This document shows, piece after piece, positions 32,812 through 40,754 of a stretch of DNA of 64,000 bases (position 1 is the stretch's first letter; each line of letters begins with the position of its first letter). Below the pieces are notes generated by a model that saw nothing but the letters and a program-made list of their open reading frames with translations, was not told the DNA's origin and did not search any database. The position numbers and the translations under genes are program-made. Source of the stretch: a virus. The stretch lies in IMG/VR virus record IMGVR_UViG_3300024054_000269, positions 118,303-182,302 of that record; one strand, 5' to 3'.

Positions 32812-33116
32812 CCGTATAACACCTCAAGTGTTCTAACCTGTGCTATTAAATCTTCTTCTGACGTAGCAGTCAAGAGAAACACGTTAACTAATTTTTGTTG
32901 CATGTTTGACCGCAAAAATGGATTTGTTAATATTGCTTCGTACAACAATAAATTGTTTTGTTCCGCATAATCAATAGCCACATATGTTTGTGCTTTCCTT
33001 ATCGTGGTTGATTGACTAGAACATTTCGCATATGAATATGATTCAACAATCGATTCCGGAAGACGTTTCAATATGCGGCATACTTCTTCAGGTGCTGCTA
33101 ATGGAAATTTATTCAT
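32808..33116 (-). CDS. Hypothetical helical protein upstream of IF-1
   Basis: 102 aa, all-helical, not recognised. Ends 4 bases into the IF-1 start. Its coupling suggests both are made together. Confidence 0.6.
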   Translation of the reverse strand: MNKFPLAAPEEVCRILKRLPESIVESYSYAKCSSQSTTIRKAQTYVAIDYAEQNNLLLYEAILTNPFLRSNMQQKLVNVFLLTATSEEDLIAQVRTLEVLYG

Positions 33117-33348
33117 TATTAATCGTACTCGTACTCATGCTGGTTTCTAAATCATAACTTGATTGTGAATTTTGCCATGCAAATTTATCTGGCATAAATC
33201 TGACTGTTACAATCCCTGATGTTTTATTTGTAGAAACATATTGAACATAATCTGGTGCAAAATAGTCAGTTCTAACGTCTTTCATTGCATGCCCCGGTTT
33301 TAACATCTTAATTCGTTTCCAAGGTTTACACTCTTCTGAGGTTACCAA
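33109..33348 (-). CDS. Hypothetical protein
   Basis: 79 aa, small beta protein (YVSTNKTSGIVTVRFMPDKF), Ser/Thr-rich end. Overlaps neighbours by 8 and 7 bases. Not recognised. Confidence 0.55.
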   Translation of the reverse strand: MVTSEECKPWKRIKMLKPGHAMKDVRTDYFAPDYVQYVSTNKTSGIVTVRFMPDKFAWQNSQSSYDLETSMSTSTINNE

Positions 33349-33779
33349 TCAACGATCTCATTTGAAATTACACTACCGTTATCTTTTTTCTTATTCCAAT
33401 ATCCGACCGGAGGCGTGTTGATGTTTAATTTTTTGCATCTACGTCTTAGTGTCAAAATTGAAACGCCAATTTCTTTAGCAGCTTCATGCATTGGTTTTGA
33501 CCAAATTAACTTATGCAAATCAATTGGTTCAACTTGGACAGCCAAGGCATTTGGTGGTTCATCATTTAATACAACATCTTGTGCTTCTTTAGTTACACCA
33601 AATTTTGGTAATTTTTGAAATATTTTTGATCGTTCCTTTTCTCCAATTTTTTCAGGCCTTTGAAAAATTGGGTTACTACAAATTATAGAATGCCAATGTA
33701 TGCAATTTATGCAATGAGATAAACTACAACCACAACATGTAATAAAATCAGTTTCTTTCTTACATCTGCTGCAAAACAT
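33342..33779 (-). CDS. Cys-cluster plus HTH protein
   Basis: 145 aa from ATG 33779. N-terminus holds CSRC, CCGCSLSHC and CINC, a RING/treble-clef-like Cys/His cluster (about 2-31). C-terminus LIWSKPMHEAAKEIGVSILTLRRRCKKLNI is a helix-turn-helix followed by PPVGYW, as in a common family of small bacterial HTH proteins. Probably DNA-binding. CGTACG box 7 bases before the ATG. Confidence 0.75.
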   Translation of the reverse strand: MFCSRCKKETDFITCCGCSLSHCINCIHWHSIICSNPIFQRPEKIGEKERSKIFQKLPKFGVTKEAQDVVLNDEPPNALAVQVEPIDLHKLIWSKPMHEAAKEIGVSILTLRRRCKKLNINTPPVGYWNKKKDNGSVISNEIVDW

Positions 33780-33792
33780 AAACAACCGTACG
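33777..33792 (-). promoter_or_regulatory. CGTACG box 7 nt before ATG
   Basis: Minus-strand CGTACG (33792-33787), 7 bases, ATG 33779; weak match, but it decides between TTG 33785 and ATG 33779. Confidence 0.3.
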
Positions 33793-33793
33793 T

Positions 33794-34081
33794 TTATATT
33801 TTGTTGGTTTTCACAACCAAATCACACCATTCGGCAATAATGTCGCCGTGGCATGCTTGTGGTGAACAGTAACAACCAAGCGTTTTGTTTGAACAAGTTT
33901 TATAAACTAATTTAGCAAACGAATGATCAGAGTTTATTTTTTCATAAAACCAAATTCTGTATTTGTCTATAACTTCCTGACGATTTCCGTCTTTACCAAT
34001 TATGAACTTGTTGCCAAATGGTCCAGGTCTACCAATGTAAATATCGTACTTCTCACGACGCAGATTGACAACTTTGGTCAT
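33794..34081 (-). CDS. DUF4326 family protein
   Basis: 95 aa. KVVNLRREKYDIYIGRPGPFGNKF and LGCYCSPQACHGDIIAEW are the DUF4326 signature (Cys/His cluster near the end). Common in phages, function unknown. ATGA overlap with the upstream gene's DVIDS tag. Confidence 0.85.
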   Translation of the reverse strand: MTKVVNLRREKYDIYIGRPGPFGNKFIIGKDGNRQEVIDKYRIWFYEKINSDHSFAKLVYKTCSNKTLGCYCSPQACHGDIIAEWCDLVVKTNKI

Positions 34082-34548
34082 GAATCTATCACATCAGAAG
34101 TGGTCAAACAGTTTGTTATTTCTGAGACCATTTTTTGTATTTGGTATGCATCAATTCCCTTATTTAGTAAGGATCTTATTGTTGTTGAAAGTTTTAGTGT
34201 CAGTTCAGGAACCTGAGAAGAAGTTGCGAAATTGTTAACATTATCGGTAAATTGAACCATAAACTCATATGGTGATTTAACATACCACAAATGTAAATCT
34301 TCACCAATTAAACAAGCCATAATATGGCTACGTGTGTTTAATGGGTTTACAGCTTCAACGAATCTTTTTATTGAAACCTGATCACCATTGGCAGCTTTTA
34401 TGATAGATCTTTTCGTTAGCTTCTTTTGGAAGATTTTTATTATCGCGTCAGGTTTTGGATCAATTTTTCGTTTGTAACCAGAACTTAACAATGATCTCGC
34501 CCGATTTAACCCAACAACATCTGATAACATGAAAAAATGAAGATTCAT
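34078..34548 (-). CDS. Hypothetical helical protein with DVIDS tag
   Basis: 156 aa, helical, ends CLTTSDVIDS. The last nine residues (LTTSDVIDS) are identical to those of the unrelated 242-aa protein at 43494, with different synonymous codons. TCATGA: the tag's Ser codon and stop carry the next ATG. Function unknown. Confidence 0.65.
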   Translation of the reverse strand: MNLHFFMLSDVVGLNRARSLLSSGYKRKIDPKPDAIIKIFQKKLTKRSIIKAANGDQVSIKRFVEAVNPLNTRSHIMACLIGEDLHLWYVKSPYEFMVQFTDNVNNFATSSQVPELTLKLSTTIRSLLNKGIDAYQIQKMVSEITNCLTTSDVIDS

Positions 34549-35141
34549 GGTTGATTATCTATCAAGTTCAATATATAATCATTTGGTTCTTCAACAACAC
34601 TCAATGGTCCAATTTTCTTTATATTATCGTTTGGAATATTATTCATGTCTATATCTTTTAAACTTACAAAACCAACAAACATTCTATCTAATATTAAATT
34701 TCGATTTTTCAAATTTTGAAACATATTTGAAGTACCAGAAACAAAACTCAATGGATTGAATACAATATCAAATTCAATGTTATCTGGAGGTGGGTAACCG
34801 AATTCCAATTGGAATCTGATTTTCCATCTTTCAACGGATTTTTCAAGTTTTGGCATCAAGACTAACGCGTATTTACCGTCTTTAGAAAACATATATAAAT
34901 CAAACCACAAAGAAGGATCATTTTCTGACCATTCTATTAAATGTTCAGAAAGTTTATCGGCTTCATCATATACCAAAACTGGCATGACATGCCCATTGTC
35001 GTCAGATACCCATACGCAAGCTTGTGCTGATACAGGGTATTCCATGTGTTCTTTGATGAAATTTGACAATTCTTCATTAGTGGTTGGATAGTCTCTATAC
35101 CTAAGTTTTGGCATATAAGATACCAATATTATTTGATTCAT
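34545..35141 (-). CDS. Hypothetical alpha/beta protein
   Basis: 198 aa with strand-rich middle (PVLVYDEADKL, LWFDLYMFSKDGKYALVLMP). Not recognised. First gene of a DUF4326 operon, with a TGTAAT box 7 bases before its ATG. Confidence 0.65.
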   Translation of the reverse strand: MNQIILVSYMPKLRYRDYPTTNEELSNFIKEHMEYPVSAQACVWVSDDNGHVMPVLVYDEADKLSEHLIEWSENDPSLWFDLYMFSKDGKYALVLMPKLEKSVERWKIRFQLEFGYPPPDNIEFDIVFNPLSFVSGTSNMFQNLKNRNLILDRMFVGFVSLKDIDMNNIPNDNIKKIGPLSVVEEPNDYILNLIDNQP

Positions 35142-35154
35142 ATTTGAAATTACA
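35139..35154 (-). promoter_or_regulatory. TGTAAT box 7 nt before ATG
   Basis: Minus-strand TGTAAT (35154-35149), TTCAAAT, ATG (35141). Confidence 0.65.
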
Positions 35155-35159
35155 CTAAT

Positions 35160-35345
35160 CTAGTTAAATTTAGACTCAGACACAATATTATTAATCCTTT
35201 TCTCTAATTTAGACCACATTTTAAAATGTGGATGACCTTCATCACAATCAGACGGATGTGTACACGTTTCGCAATTTTTTGTTACATCAAAGAATAACTT
35301 TAAATCTTTGATCAATTGAATCAGTAATTTTTCACGTGATATCAT
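35160..35345 (-). CDS. Small Cys/His protein
   Basis: 61 aa. CETCTHPSDCDEGHPH (about 25-40) is a compact metal-binding candidate between two helices. Overlaps the upstream gene by 4 bases. Confidence 0.6.
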   Translation of the reverse strand: MISREKLLIQLIKDLKLFFDVTKNCETCTHPSDCDEGHPHFKMWSKLEKRINNIVSESKFN

Positions 35346-35605
35346 CGTGAATTTGGTAGTAAAGGTAAAAAACGTTTTCTTTGTGTTTTTGACCTATCAG
35401 TATTAGCCTTCTTACATGGATCGCACCGGCAACCTTTTCTATAACTACCATACGTTCCGTGTTCCTTAACAGAATTTCGCTCTCTTGAGTAAAATGCAAC
35501 ACAATGAGAACGACAGCAAAACACACGAACCCCGTGTATTTGTCGCCTCTCTCTTTTAAACTTTCTACCACAAAGGGCACATTCTACATCAAGAACAGTT
35601 GTCAT
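35342..35605 (-). CDS. Basic zinc-finger protein (HGTYxxYRxGCRCDxC)
   Basis: 87 aa. CALC and CCRSHC form one site; HGTYGSYRKGCRCDPCKKANTDRS is a second module widespread in phage and actinobacterial small proteins. Very basic C-terminus. Probably binds nucleic acid. Confidence 0.7.
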   Translation of the reverse strand: MTTVLDVECALCGRKFKRERRQIHGVRVFCCRSHCVAFYSRERNSVKEHGTYGSYRKGCRCDPCKKANTDRSKTQRKRFLPLLPNSR

Positions 35606-35608
35606 TTG

Positions 35609-35875
35609 TTATGGTTCTGCAAAAGCAGGACATTTATAACCACAATATTTACATCCGACTTCGCGGTTGTCTTCGTATGGATCAAAATGTTTTTCATACG
35701 CATGACCACAACCACGGCGAGCGCATTCAACAAATTGGTTGTGGCTGTGATCTAGTTTTCTTTTTCCGTATCCAAGACCGCACAATGCTTCATACAATTT
35801 CTGCTGATCAAATTGATCGCCGTTCCTATAAGCATCGCAGAATTCATATAAAACTAATTCTTCATGAAATTCCAT
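35609..35875 (-). CDS. Small Cys-rich protein
   Basis: 88 aa. Helical N-terminus, CARRGCGH and CKYCGYKC form a zinc site. Its ATG 35875 overlaps the RRM gene stop (TGATG). Confidence 0.6.
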   Translation of the reverse strand: MEFHEELVLYEFCDAYRNGDQFDQQKLYEALCGLGYGKRKLDHSHNQFVECARRGCGHAYEKHFDPYEDNREVGCKYCGYKCPAFAEP

Positions 35876-36285
35876 CACCAGTCACTCCCATAGCCGTCAT
35901 CGTGGTTGCGACGTCGTTTGTTCTTCTTTTTAAATTTTCTTGGCTCAGATTCACTACTGGTCGGTGGCGGTGAAAATTGACTCTGTCCAAATGACTGTCT
36001 ATTATTTTGAAAATTTGGTCTAGGTCCTGATTTATCTCTCTCTTTTGCTTCACTAACTCTCATAGACCTTCCGTCAATTTCTCTTCCATCTAATGCCAAT
36101 ATAGCTGATTGTGCCTCTGCGTCAGAACCAAGCGTAACGAACGCAAAACCTTTTGACCTTCCAGTTTCACGATCAATTATTACGTCAATTCTTTTTACAG
36201 TTCTTCCATCTTCGGAAAAAACCGATCTCAACGTGAGCTCGGTCGTGTTATATGATAAATTGCCTACGTATACTCTATCACCCAT
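35875..36285 (-). CDS. RRM-domain RNA-binding protein
   Basis: 136 aa. One RNA recognition motif (about 4-80): RNP2 VYVGNL (5-10), RNP1 KGFAFVTL (about 45-52), with the GREIDGRSMRVSEA end, as in bacterial/cyanobacterial Rbp proteins. The tail is Ser/Pro-rich and basic (RKFKKKNKRRRN). Binds single-stranded RNA; phage examples are rare. Lies 11 bases downstream of the 194-aa gene and overlaps the next one. Confidence 0.93.
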   Translation of the reverse strand: MGDRVYVGNLSYNTTELTLRSVFSEDGRTVKRIDVIIDRETGRSKGFAFVTLGSDAEAQSAILALDGREIDGRSMRVSEAKERDKSGPRPNFQNNRQSFGQSQFSPPPTSSESEPRKFKKKNKRRRNHDDGYGSDW

Positions 36286-36296
36286 TTTATGACATC

Positions 36297-36881
36297 CTAT
36301 GTTTTATGTTCTTCATGAAGATCGACATTTGTCAATTCTTCGTCATCTTTTGGTAGAACCGTAACAACGAATGGAACGCATCCTACTCCGTCTCGTTTTA
36401 TAACAAACATACAACCGGACGGAGACATCCATAATTCGTCCCCGTGTTTTGATTTCTGATTAATTCTTTTAGATTCATAAACCAACTCTCTGATTTTAAT
36501 TTCTGCTTCATTCCTTGATAGATTAGGTTCCCACCTTTTGATATACCTATCAACGGCATGATCAGCTATATCAATTTCACCTTTTCCAAGTCTTCCGCGT
36601 CTTTTTGAATCTAGTGAAGTTTTACTCTTTTTTGGCGGTTTATATTTACCTATGTATTTCGGCGGACGAGAATTCTTCATTAATCTTGCATATGATAGTC
36701 TTAAATCAGGGGCAAATCTCAAATTGAAAGCTGCCTTTGGCCCGCCAGATAAAAGTTTGTGCATCACTTTTTTAAGAAGTGACGGGTCAGCTGAGGCAAG
36801 ATATGAAAGTTTATTCATCTCTTCTTTCGAGAGATTATCTTCACAGCATTTATCAACTAATTTTTTCAGTTCATCGTTCAA
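36297..36881 (-). CDS. Hypothetical, RelE/DUF4258-like C-terminal half
   Basis: 194 aa. Helical N-terminus; basic middle (KYKPPKKSKTSLDSKRRGR); C-terminal half with IADHAVDRYIKRW, ELWMSPSGCMFVIKRDG and VPFVVTVLP, a small beta fold resembling DUF4258/RelE-like proteins (HA.xR...W). RNA binding or cleavage is possible, but catalytic residues cannot be assigned. Confidence 0.55.
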   Translation of the reverse strand: MNDELKKLVDKCCEDNLSKEEMNKLSYLASADPSLLKKVMHKLLSGGPKAAFNLRFAPDLRLSYARLMKNSRPPKYIGKYKPPKKSKTSLDSKRRGRLGKGEIDIADHAVDRYIKRWEPNLSRNEAEIKIRELVYESKRINQKSKHGDELWMSPSGCMFVIKRDGVGCVPFVVTVLPKDDEELTNVDLHEEHKT

Positions 36882-37207
36882 CTTTCCACCAGACTTTGAA
36901 TCTTTAAAAGATCTAAATCAGTCATTAAATCTGATATATTATAATTACCATATTCGTGTATTATTTTGAATTCATAGCCCACCTGACCAAATCCAACTAC
37001 AAATTTTGACGTTGACGTTGGTGCGCACGCATCTTCTTGAAATTCACCTTCCCATCCATCAATTATTTTATGTTTTTTTAGTTTATCAAGAACTAATTTA
37101 ATTCTATTGTTCACATGTTCATGTGCAACATTCATTTCAATAAGTTTCAAAATGTTGTTCAGAATGGCCTCGTATGCAATTAATCTTTTCTCTATTAAAT
37201 TCAACAT
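36878..37207 (-). CDS. Hypothetical protein with LVES tag
   Basis: 109 aa. Helical N-terminal half, beta segment (KFVVGFGQVGYEFKIIHEYG), final helix ending IQSLVES. Part of the helix-beta-helix, tagged protein group (see 38432, 40192). Directly preceded by two tandem TGTAATTTCAAA units. Confidence 0.65.
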   Translation of the reverse strand: MLNLIEKRLIAYEAILNNILKLIEMNVAHEHVNNRIKLVLDKLKKHKIIDGWEGEFQEDACAPTSTSKFVVGFGQVGYEFKIIHEYGNYNISDLMTDLDLLKIQSLVES

Positions 37208-37322
37208 TTGAAATTACATTTGAAATTACAACACAGGCAGAAAAAATTTCCAAATCAATATCATTTGGCCAATTTGAACTACCACTATAAGGGATTACTT
37301 CAACATCCGAATGCAAACACAT
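37137..37322 (-). CDS. Possible small gene overlapping the next start
   Basis: 61-codon frame whose ATG immediately follows the stop of the upstream gene (TAAATG). The first 33 codons fill the gap; the last part overlaps the 36878-37207 gene by 71 bases in another frame and is encoded by the tandem TGTAATTTC repeats. Real coding is uncertain. Confidence 0.35.
   Translation of the reverse strand: MCLHSDVEVIPYSGSSNWPNDIDLEIFSACVVISNVISNVEFNREKINCIRGHSEQHFETY
37205..37230 (-). promoter_or_regulatory. Tandem TGTAATTTCAAA boxes before ATG
   Basis: Two 12-base copies in a row on the minus strand, TGTAAT at 37230-37225 and 37218-37213. The proximal one is 5 bases before ATG 37207, the distal one 17. 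Confidence 0.6.
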
Positions 37323-37607
37323 TTAATCTATCCTATTATCCAAGTCGTAGAGGATGCTTAATAAACTATCAAATGATATACTGTCAATATTTGGTAAACA
37401 AATATTGTCAATCCCATCAATTTTGAGCGAACAATTATGTTTGTTTATTATTAAAACAAAATCACGTTTAACACTAGGCGTAATTAACTCGAATGATTTC
37501 GAAATTGGTGCTGAAATTTTGTTCTCATTTATTAAGTTAATAATAGTTTCAGACATGGATTTAATTATTTCATTTTGGTCATCTTCAACACGCAGAACAT
37601 ATTTCAT
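37323..37607 (-). CDS. Hypothetical protein, helix-beta-helix type
   Basis: 94 aa with helix, three strands (RDFVLIINKHNCSLKI), and last helix ending LDNRID. Similar outline to the tagged family. Overlaps the upstream gene by 4 bases. Function unknown. Confidence 0.6.
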   Translation of the reverse strand: MKYVLRVEDDQNEIIKSMSETIINLINENKISAPISKSFELITPSVKRDFVLIINKHNCSLKIDGIDNICLPNIDSISFDSLLSILYDLDNRID

Positions 37608-37981
37608 GTATACAACATCTCCATAGTTTTATGTTCGTCAATTTTCTGCTTCAGTTTATCAACTAACAAATAATAAAAGGTCTCATGATTTAATTCAGTT
37701 AAATTATGTACAACAACGTAAGCTTCAGATATTGGAGTTACGTACAATCTCCAACCATTACTATGTCTTTCTTTAGCAAAAACATACAAATCGCCATGAT
37801 ATGGGGTCGACGTTTCACTGAATCTAAACATAATTGACGTTCTATCAACTCTTACATGTTTAGGCTTAAGGTACTTGGATAATCTTTCACTATATGGATT
37901 ATATGGATCAACCCATCCAATTTCTCTTAACACACTCTTCAAATACTCAAGCTGAAGCTCCTTGGCAGTCAGTTCCATCAT
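37604..37981 (-). CDS. Hypothetical protein, helix-beta-helix type
   Basis: 125 aa. Strands (TSIMFRFSETSTPYHGDLYVFAK, WRLYVTP, EAYVVV) and last helix ending EMLYT, the same outline without a clean tag. Strong SD GGAGG 5 bases before ATG, located in the 3' arm of a hairpin. Confidence 0.65.
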   Translation of the reverse strand: MMELTAKELQLEYLKSVLREIGWVDPYNPYSERLSKYLKPKHVRVDRTSIMFRFSETSTPYHGDLYVFAKERHSNGWRLYVTPISEAYVVVHNLTELNHETFYYLLVDKLKQKIDEHKTMEMLYT

Positions 37982-37986
37982 TGTTT

Positions 37987-38005
37987 CCTCCGATAACTGC
38001 GGAGG
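37987..38005 (-). promoter_or_regulatory. SD-sequestering hairpin
   Basis: CCTCCG and CGGAGG pair (6 bp, 7-base loop), burying the GGAGG of the gene at 37981. An alternative GAGGTCCTC stem lies next to it. Likely translational control. Confidence 0.5.
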
Positions 38006-38068
38006 CAGGAGGACCTCTTATTCTGGTCATCATATATAACATTACACTCTTACAAAACGATTTGCAGA

Positions 38069-38084
38069 TGTAATGTATATTATG
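38069..38084 (+). promoter_or_regulatory. TGTAAT box 7 nt before ATG
   Basis: TGTAAT 38069-38074, GTATATT, ATG 38082. It argues that ATG 38082 and not ATG 38073 (inside the box) is the start. Confidence 0.65.
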
Positions 38085-38444
38085 CTAGTTGAGGGGTTCC
38101 AAAAATTATGGGGTAAAATAAATAACCCAAGTTCAGGTTCCCCAGATGTCTCAATTGGTGATATCTTAACGTTGATGGCAAAAATACTATCTGAGTATGA
38201 TAACAGAAACTTAGAGCCTATCGATAAATGGGTGTTAGCTTATTTAAATATTACAAACGGTTCTGCCAAAATGGATATCGTATTTTCTTGGCAGGACGCT
38301 GCAATTGGTCCAACTTATGGTATGCCATTTGATGAATTAGAAAAAAGAAGACATGAAGAATCAAAAAATATTAATAAAGCTGTGAAGAAATTAATTAATT
38401 CAAAATTAATAAAACTTGAAAGCGAAAAACTTTGTCTGGTGTAG
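38082..38444 (+). CDS. Hypothetical helical protein
   Basis: 120 aa, mainly helical, possible wHTH-like middle (SIGDILTLMAKILSEY ... VLAYLNITNGSAKMD), last helices Lys-rich. Overlaps the next gene by 13 bases. Not recognised. Confidence 0.6.
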   Translation: MLVEGFQKLWGKINNPSSGSPDVSIGDILTLMAKILSEYDNRNLEPIDKWVLAYLNITNGSAKMDIVFSWQDAAIGPTYGMPFDELEKRRHEESKNINKAVKKLINSKLIKLESEKLCLV

Positions 38445-38752
38445 ACCTAGAAATTTATGATGCAATAGTTAATGAAATACAAGAAAAGTCCGATCCGAAT
38501 AGTAAGGGAAAGTCAAAAACTAATTTAATTGAAGCAATTTTTACTGACGACATTAATCTGTTTAATCATTTCGAATTGAATGGAGTTGCCTTCATACTTG
38601 CCATCAATACATCAACCAATGATGTGTATTATATAGTTGATAATGAAACTGGTAAATCGATAGATGTAGACATGTCAATAAAAGAATTCACTGGGAATGA
38701 CCTGAAACGAAAAATAGAAGAACTCTTAGCACTTGAGGTTGTAGAATCATGA
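38432..38752 (+). CDS. Tagged helix-beta-helix protein (EVVES)
   Basis: 106 aa, TTG start. Helix, strands (VAFILAINTSTNDVYYIVDNETG), then FTGNDLKRKIEELLALEVVES. The end aligns with 40192-40518 (ITATDLYNAIVSMYTRDVVES) and 39791-40192 (LTKESLMKAINELKTREIIES). Function unknown. Confidence 0.7.
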   Translation: MSGVDLEIYDAIVNEIQEKSDPNSKGKSKTNLIEAIFTDDINLFNHFELNGVAFILAINTSTNDVYYIVDNETGKSIDVDMSIKEFTGNDLKRKIEELLALEVVES

Positions 38753-38779
38753 AATCAGACAAATCACGACGAGAGAATA

Positions 38780-39370
38780 ATGGAAATTTATATAAGCACG
38801 GATGTTGAGACAGATGGGCCGATACCTGGCCCAAATTCAATGCTAAGCCTCGGGGCAGCAGCATTTAAAAACTATGAACTTATAGGAACATTTTCGGTCA
38901 ATCTGAGCCCTTTACCCGGGGCGTCGCCAGATCCAAACACAGAAGCTTGGTGGAAACAACAACCAAAAGAAATATACAATGCATGCAGGACTGATCAAAA
39001 GCCGCCGGAAGAGGCAATGAAACAGTATGTAGATTGGGTGTTGTCTTTTATTAATAGGCGAGACGGAACTAAACCGGTATTTGTAGGTTATCCAGCAACT
39101 TTTGATTTTCTTTTCGTTTATTGGTATCTTATCAAATTTGTCGGTTCATCCCCATTCAGTTTTTCAGCTCTAGACATTAAGTCTTATGCTATGGCTATGT
39201 TAGGTTCCGAGTACGGAAAATCAACAAAGAAGAACATGCCAAAAAGATGGTTCAATAATTTACCTCCACATACACACAAAGCCGTTGATGACGCAATCGA
39301 ACAAGGTTATCTGTTTATGAACATACTTAAAGATAATAAAATGGCGCAGCGCGTGCAGGGCACCGGCTAA
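38780..39370 (+). CDS. DnaQ-like (DEDDh) 3'-5' exonuclease, C-terminus altered
   Basis: 196 aa. ExoI DVETDG (8-13), Exo[17 protein letters not shown], Exo[14 protein letters not shown]: a DEDDh exonuclease of the RNase T/DnaQ fold. The last 9 residues after NILKDNK come from the GC-rich insert that begins near 39345, so the natural C-terminus was replaced, leaving the catalytic core intact. Confidence 0.87.
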   Translation: MEIYISTDVETDGPIPGPNSMLSLGAAAFKNYELIGTFSVNLSPLPGASPDPNTEAWWKQQPKEIYNACRTDQKPPEEAMKQYVDWVLSFINRRDGTKPVFVGYPATFDFLFVYWYLIKFVGSSPFSFSALDIKSYAMAMLGSEYGKSTKKNMPKRWFNNLPPHTHKAVDDAIEQGYLFMNILKDNKMAQRVQGTG

Positions 39371-39785
39371 GCAGATGGTATACCGCGCCCGCACCGAACT
39401 GGGGAGGAAGCCATGAGCGAGCATCGAGACGGCGCCCAGCGTATCGCAGCCGAACGCGCTAGGCAGAAGGGCGCCGAGGGCTGGTCGGACGAGCACGACT
39501 CCGCCCACGACAACGGAGAGCTTGCGTGGGCCGCAGTGTGTTACGCGGCGCCGAAGGCGGTCTACGTGGAGCGCCGCGGCCAGGATTTGGTCACGTTTGC
39601 GGACCCCTGGCCGTGGGAGCCGAGCGACGACAAGCGAGTGCGCCCCTACGGCACCCTGAAAGAGCCCACCGAGCAGCGCATACGCCAGCTCGAAAAGGCC
39701 GGGGCGCTCATCGCGGCTGAGATTGACCGACTGCTACGGGATGCCGGCCATGTCTGAGACGAGTAAGCGGGTGTTGGCATGGACA
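39345..39785. mobile_element. GC-rich foreign insert
   Basis: Abrupt change from AT-rich DNA to clearly GC-rich DNA near 39345 and back near 39785. It carries one complete gene (39413-39757) with its own SD and high-GC codon use. It truncates the exonuclease C-terminus on the left and ends just before the stop of the gene at 39791. No obvious flanking repeats or integrase. It could be a recent transfer or an assembly join. Confidence 0.75.
39413..39757 (+). CDS. GC-rich conserved phage hypothetical protein
   Basis: 114 aa. The RIAAERARQKGAEGWSDEHD and HDNGELAWAAVCYAA segments belong to an uncharacterised protein common in phages and prophages of high-GC hosts. SD GGGGAGG 7 bases before the ATG. 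Codon third positions are mostly G/C, unlike all neighbours. Trp-rich middle (FADPWPWEPSD). Confidence 0.85.
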   Translation: MSEHRDGAQRIAAERARQKGAEGWSDEHDSAHDNGELAWAAVCYAAPKAVYVERRGQDLVTFADPWPWEPSDDKRVRPYGTLKEPTEQRIRQLEKAGALIAAEIDRLLRDAGHV

Positions 39786-39790
39786 TCTAT

Positions 39791-40192
39791 CTAAGACTCA
39801 ATAATTTCTCTAGTTTTTAATTCATTAATTGCTTTCATCAGCGATTCTTTTGTCAAATAATTGAATGAAATACACATACTAGACGAACCAAATATAAACG
39901 AATTTAATCTACCGATCCCTAAAAAGTATTTTCTTACTTTCTTGTTTCCGTTTCTTTTAATTCTATGTTCGACTACCATAAAATATTCAATATAATTAAA
40001 TTCAAAATTGCACACAAAAAAATCTTCACCTATATCAACTTCAACTAAATCACAATAATCGAATTGTTCCGCTCTGTTTAAAAACACTTTAGTTTTTCTA
40101 ATACCGAAAAATTCCTTAGAAACACTAATACAAGTTTTAAATTTGATTTCATGCGAAATACGCTTCAATTGTTCTAAGTCTTGTTCTTTCAT
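39791..40192 (-). CDS. Tagged protein (EIIES)
   Basis: 133 aa. Basic N-terminus, strands (FFVCNFEFNYIEYFMVVEHRI), end LTKESLMKAINELKTREIIES. Same outline as its upstream neighbour at 40192, with start TAATG-coupled to it. Function unknown. Confidence 0.65.
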   Translation of the reverse strand: MKEQDLEQLKRISHEIKFKTCISVSKEFFGIRKTKVFLNRAEQFDYCDLVEVDIGEDFFVCNFEFNYIEYFMVVEHRIKRNGNKKVRKYFLGIGRLNSFIFGSSSMCISFNYLTKESLMKAINELKTREIIES

Positions 40193-40518
40193 TACGATTC
40201 CACAACATCCCTTGTGTACATAGAAACTATAGCATTATACAAATCAGTTGCGGTTATTTCCTTGAATGAAATATAAATTCGAAACTCATCACTAACATCA
40301 TCACGTAAAACTACGTGATTTTTACAATCTTTGATAACTAGTGTTCTTCCATTTGCATGGTCACCGTCAAAACTGAATTTAAACATGTAATTTTGTTCAC
40401 CATGAATTTGATTCTTGATTATTAACCCTTTCAAAAATTGACCAGTGTATCCGGAATTGTATGCAATAATCTCAATTAATACATCGCTAAGGTAATTAAT
40501 TAGTTTCTGATATCCCAC
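40192..40518 (-). CDS. Tagged helix-beta-helix protein (DVVES)
   Basis: 108 aa, GTG start. N-terminal helix, strands (NYMFKFSFDGDHANGRTLVI ... FRIYISF), last helix ITATDLYNAIVSMYTRDVVES. A good reference member of the tagged group. Divergent from 40548. Confidence 0.65.
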   Translation of the reverse strand: MGYQKLINYLSDVLIEIIAYNSGYTGQFLKGLIIKNQIHGEQNYMFKFSFDGDHANGRTLVIKDCKNHVVLRDDVSDEFRIYISFKEITATDLYNAIVSMYTRDVVES

Positions 40519-40534
40519 AAATTAACATTACATT

Positions 40535-40550
40535 TGTATTGTCAATAATG
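40535..40550 (+). promoter_or_regulatory. TGTATT box 7 nt before ATG
   Basis: TGTATT 40535-40540, GTCAATA, ATG 40548. It favours ATG 40548 over an upstream TTG at 40539. Confidence 0.55.
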
Positions 40551-40754
40551 GAAATTGAAGACACTATAGGGAAACCAAGACCACATAAAGATGTGCTAGA
40601 TGCATTGAAATGTATTGAACAAGAAATGATGTTAAATCCTCTTGCAATGTCTAAGAAAAGCGGGCCATTGCTTATTCATTATTCAGTAATCAGAGATTGT
40701 TTAAATGAACTTCTTGTCCTACGAGAATCAATTAAACGTGCGGAGATAAAATGA
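40548..40754 (+). CDS. Small helical hypothetical protein
   Basis: 68 aa, helical, not recognised. ATGA-coupled to the next gene. Confidence 0.6.
   Translation: MEIEDTIGKPRPHKDVLDALKCIEQEMMLNPLAMSKKSGPLLIHYSVIRDCLNELLVLRESIKRAEIK

Noticed and set aside
39260-39508. Minus-strand frame across the GC-rich island edge
   Set aside because: Spans the compositional junction and opposes two better supported genes.
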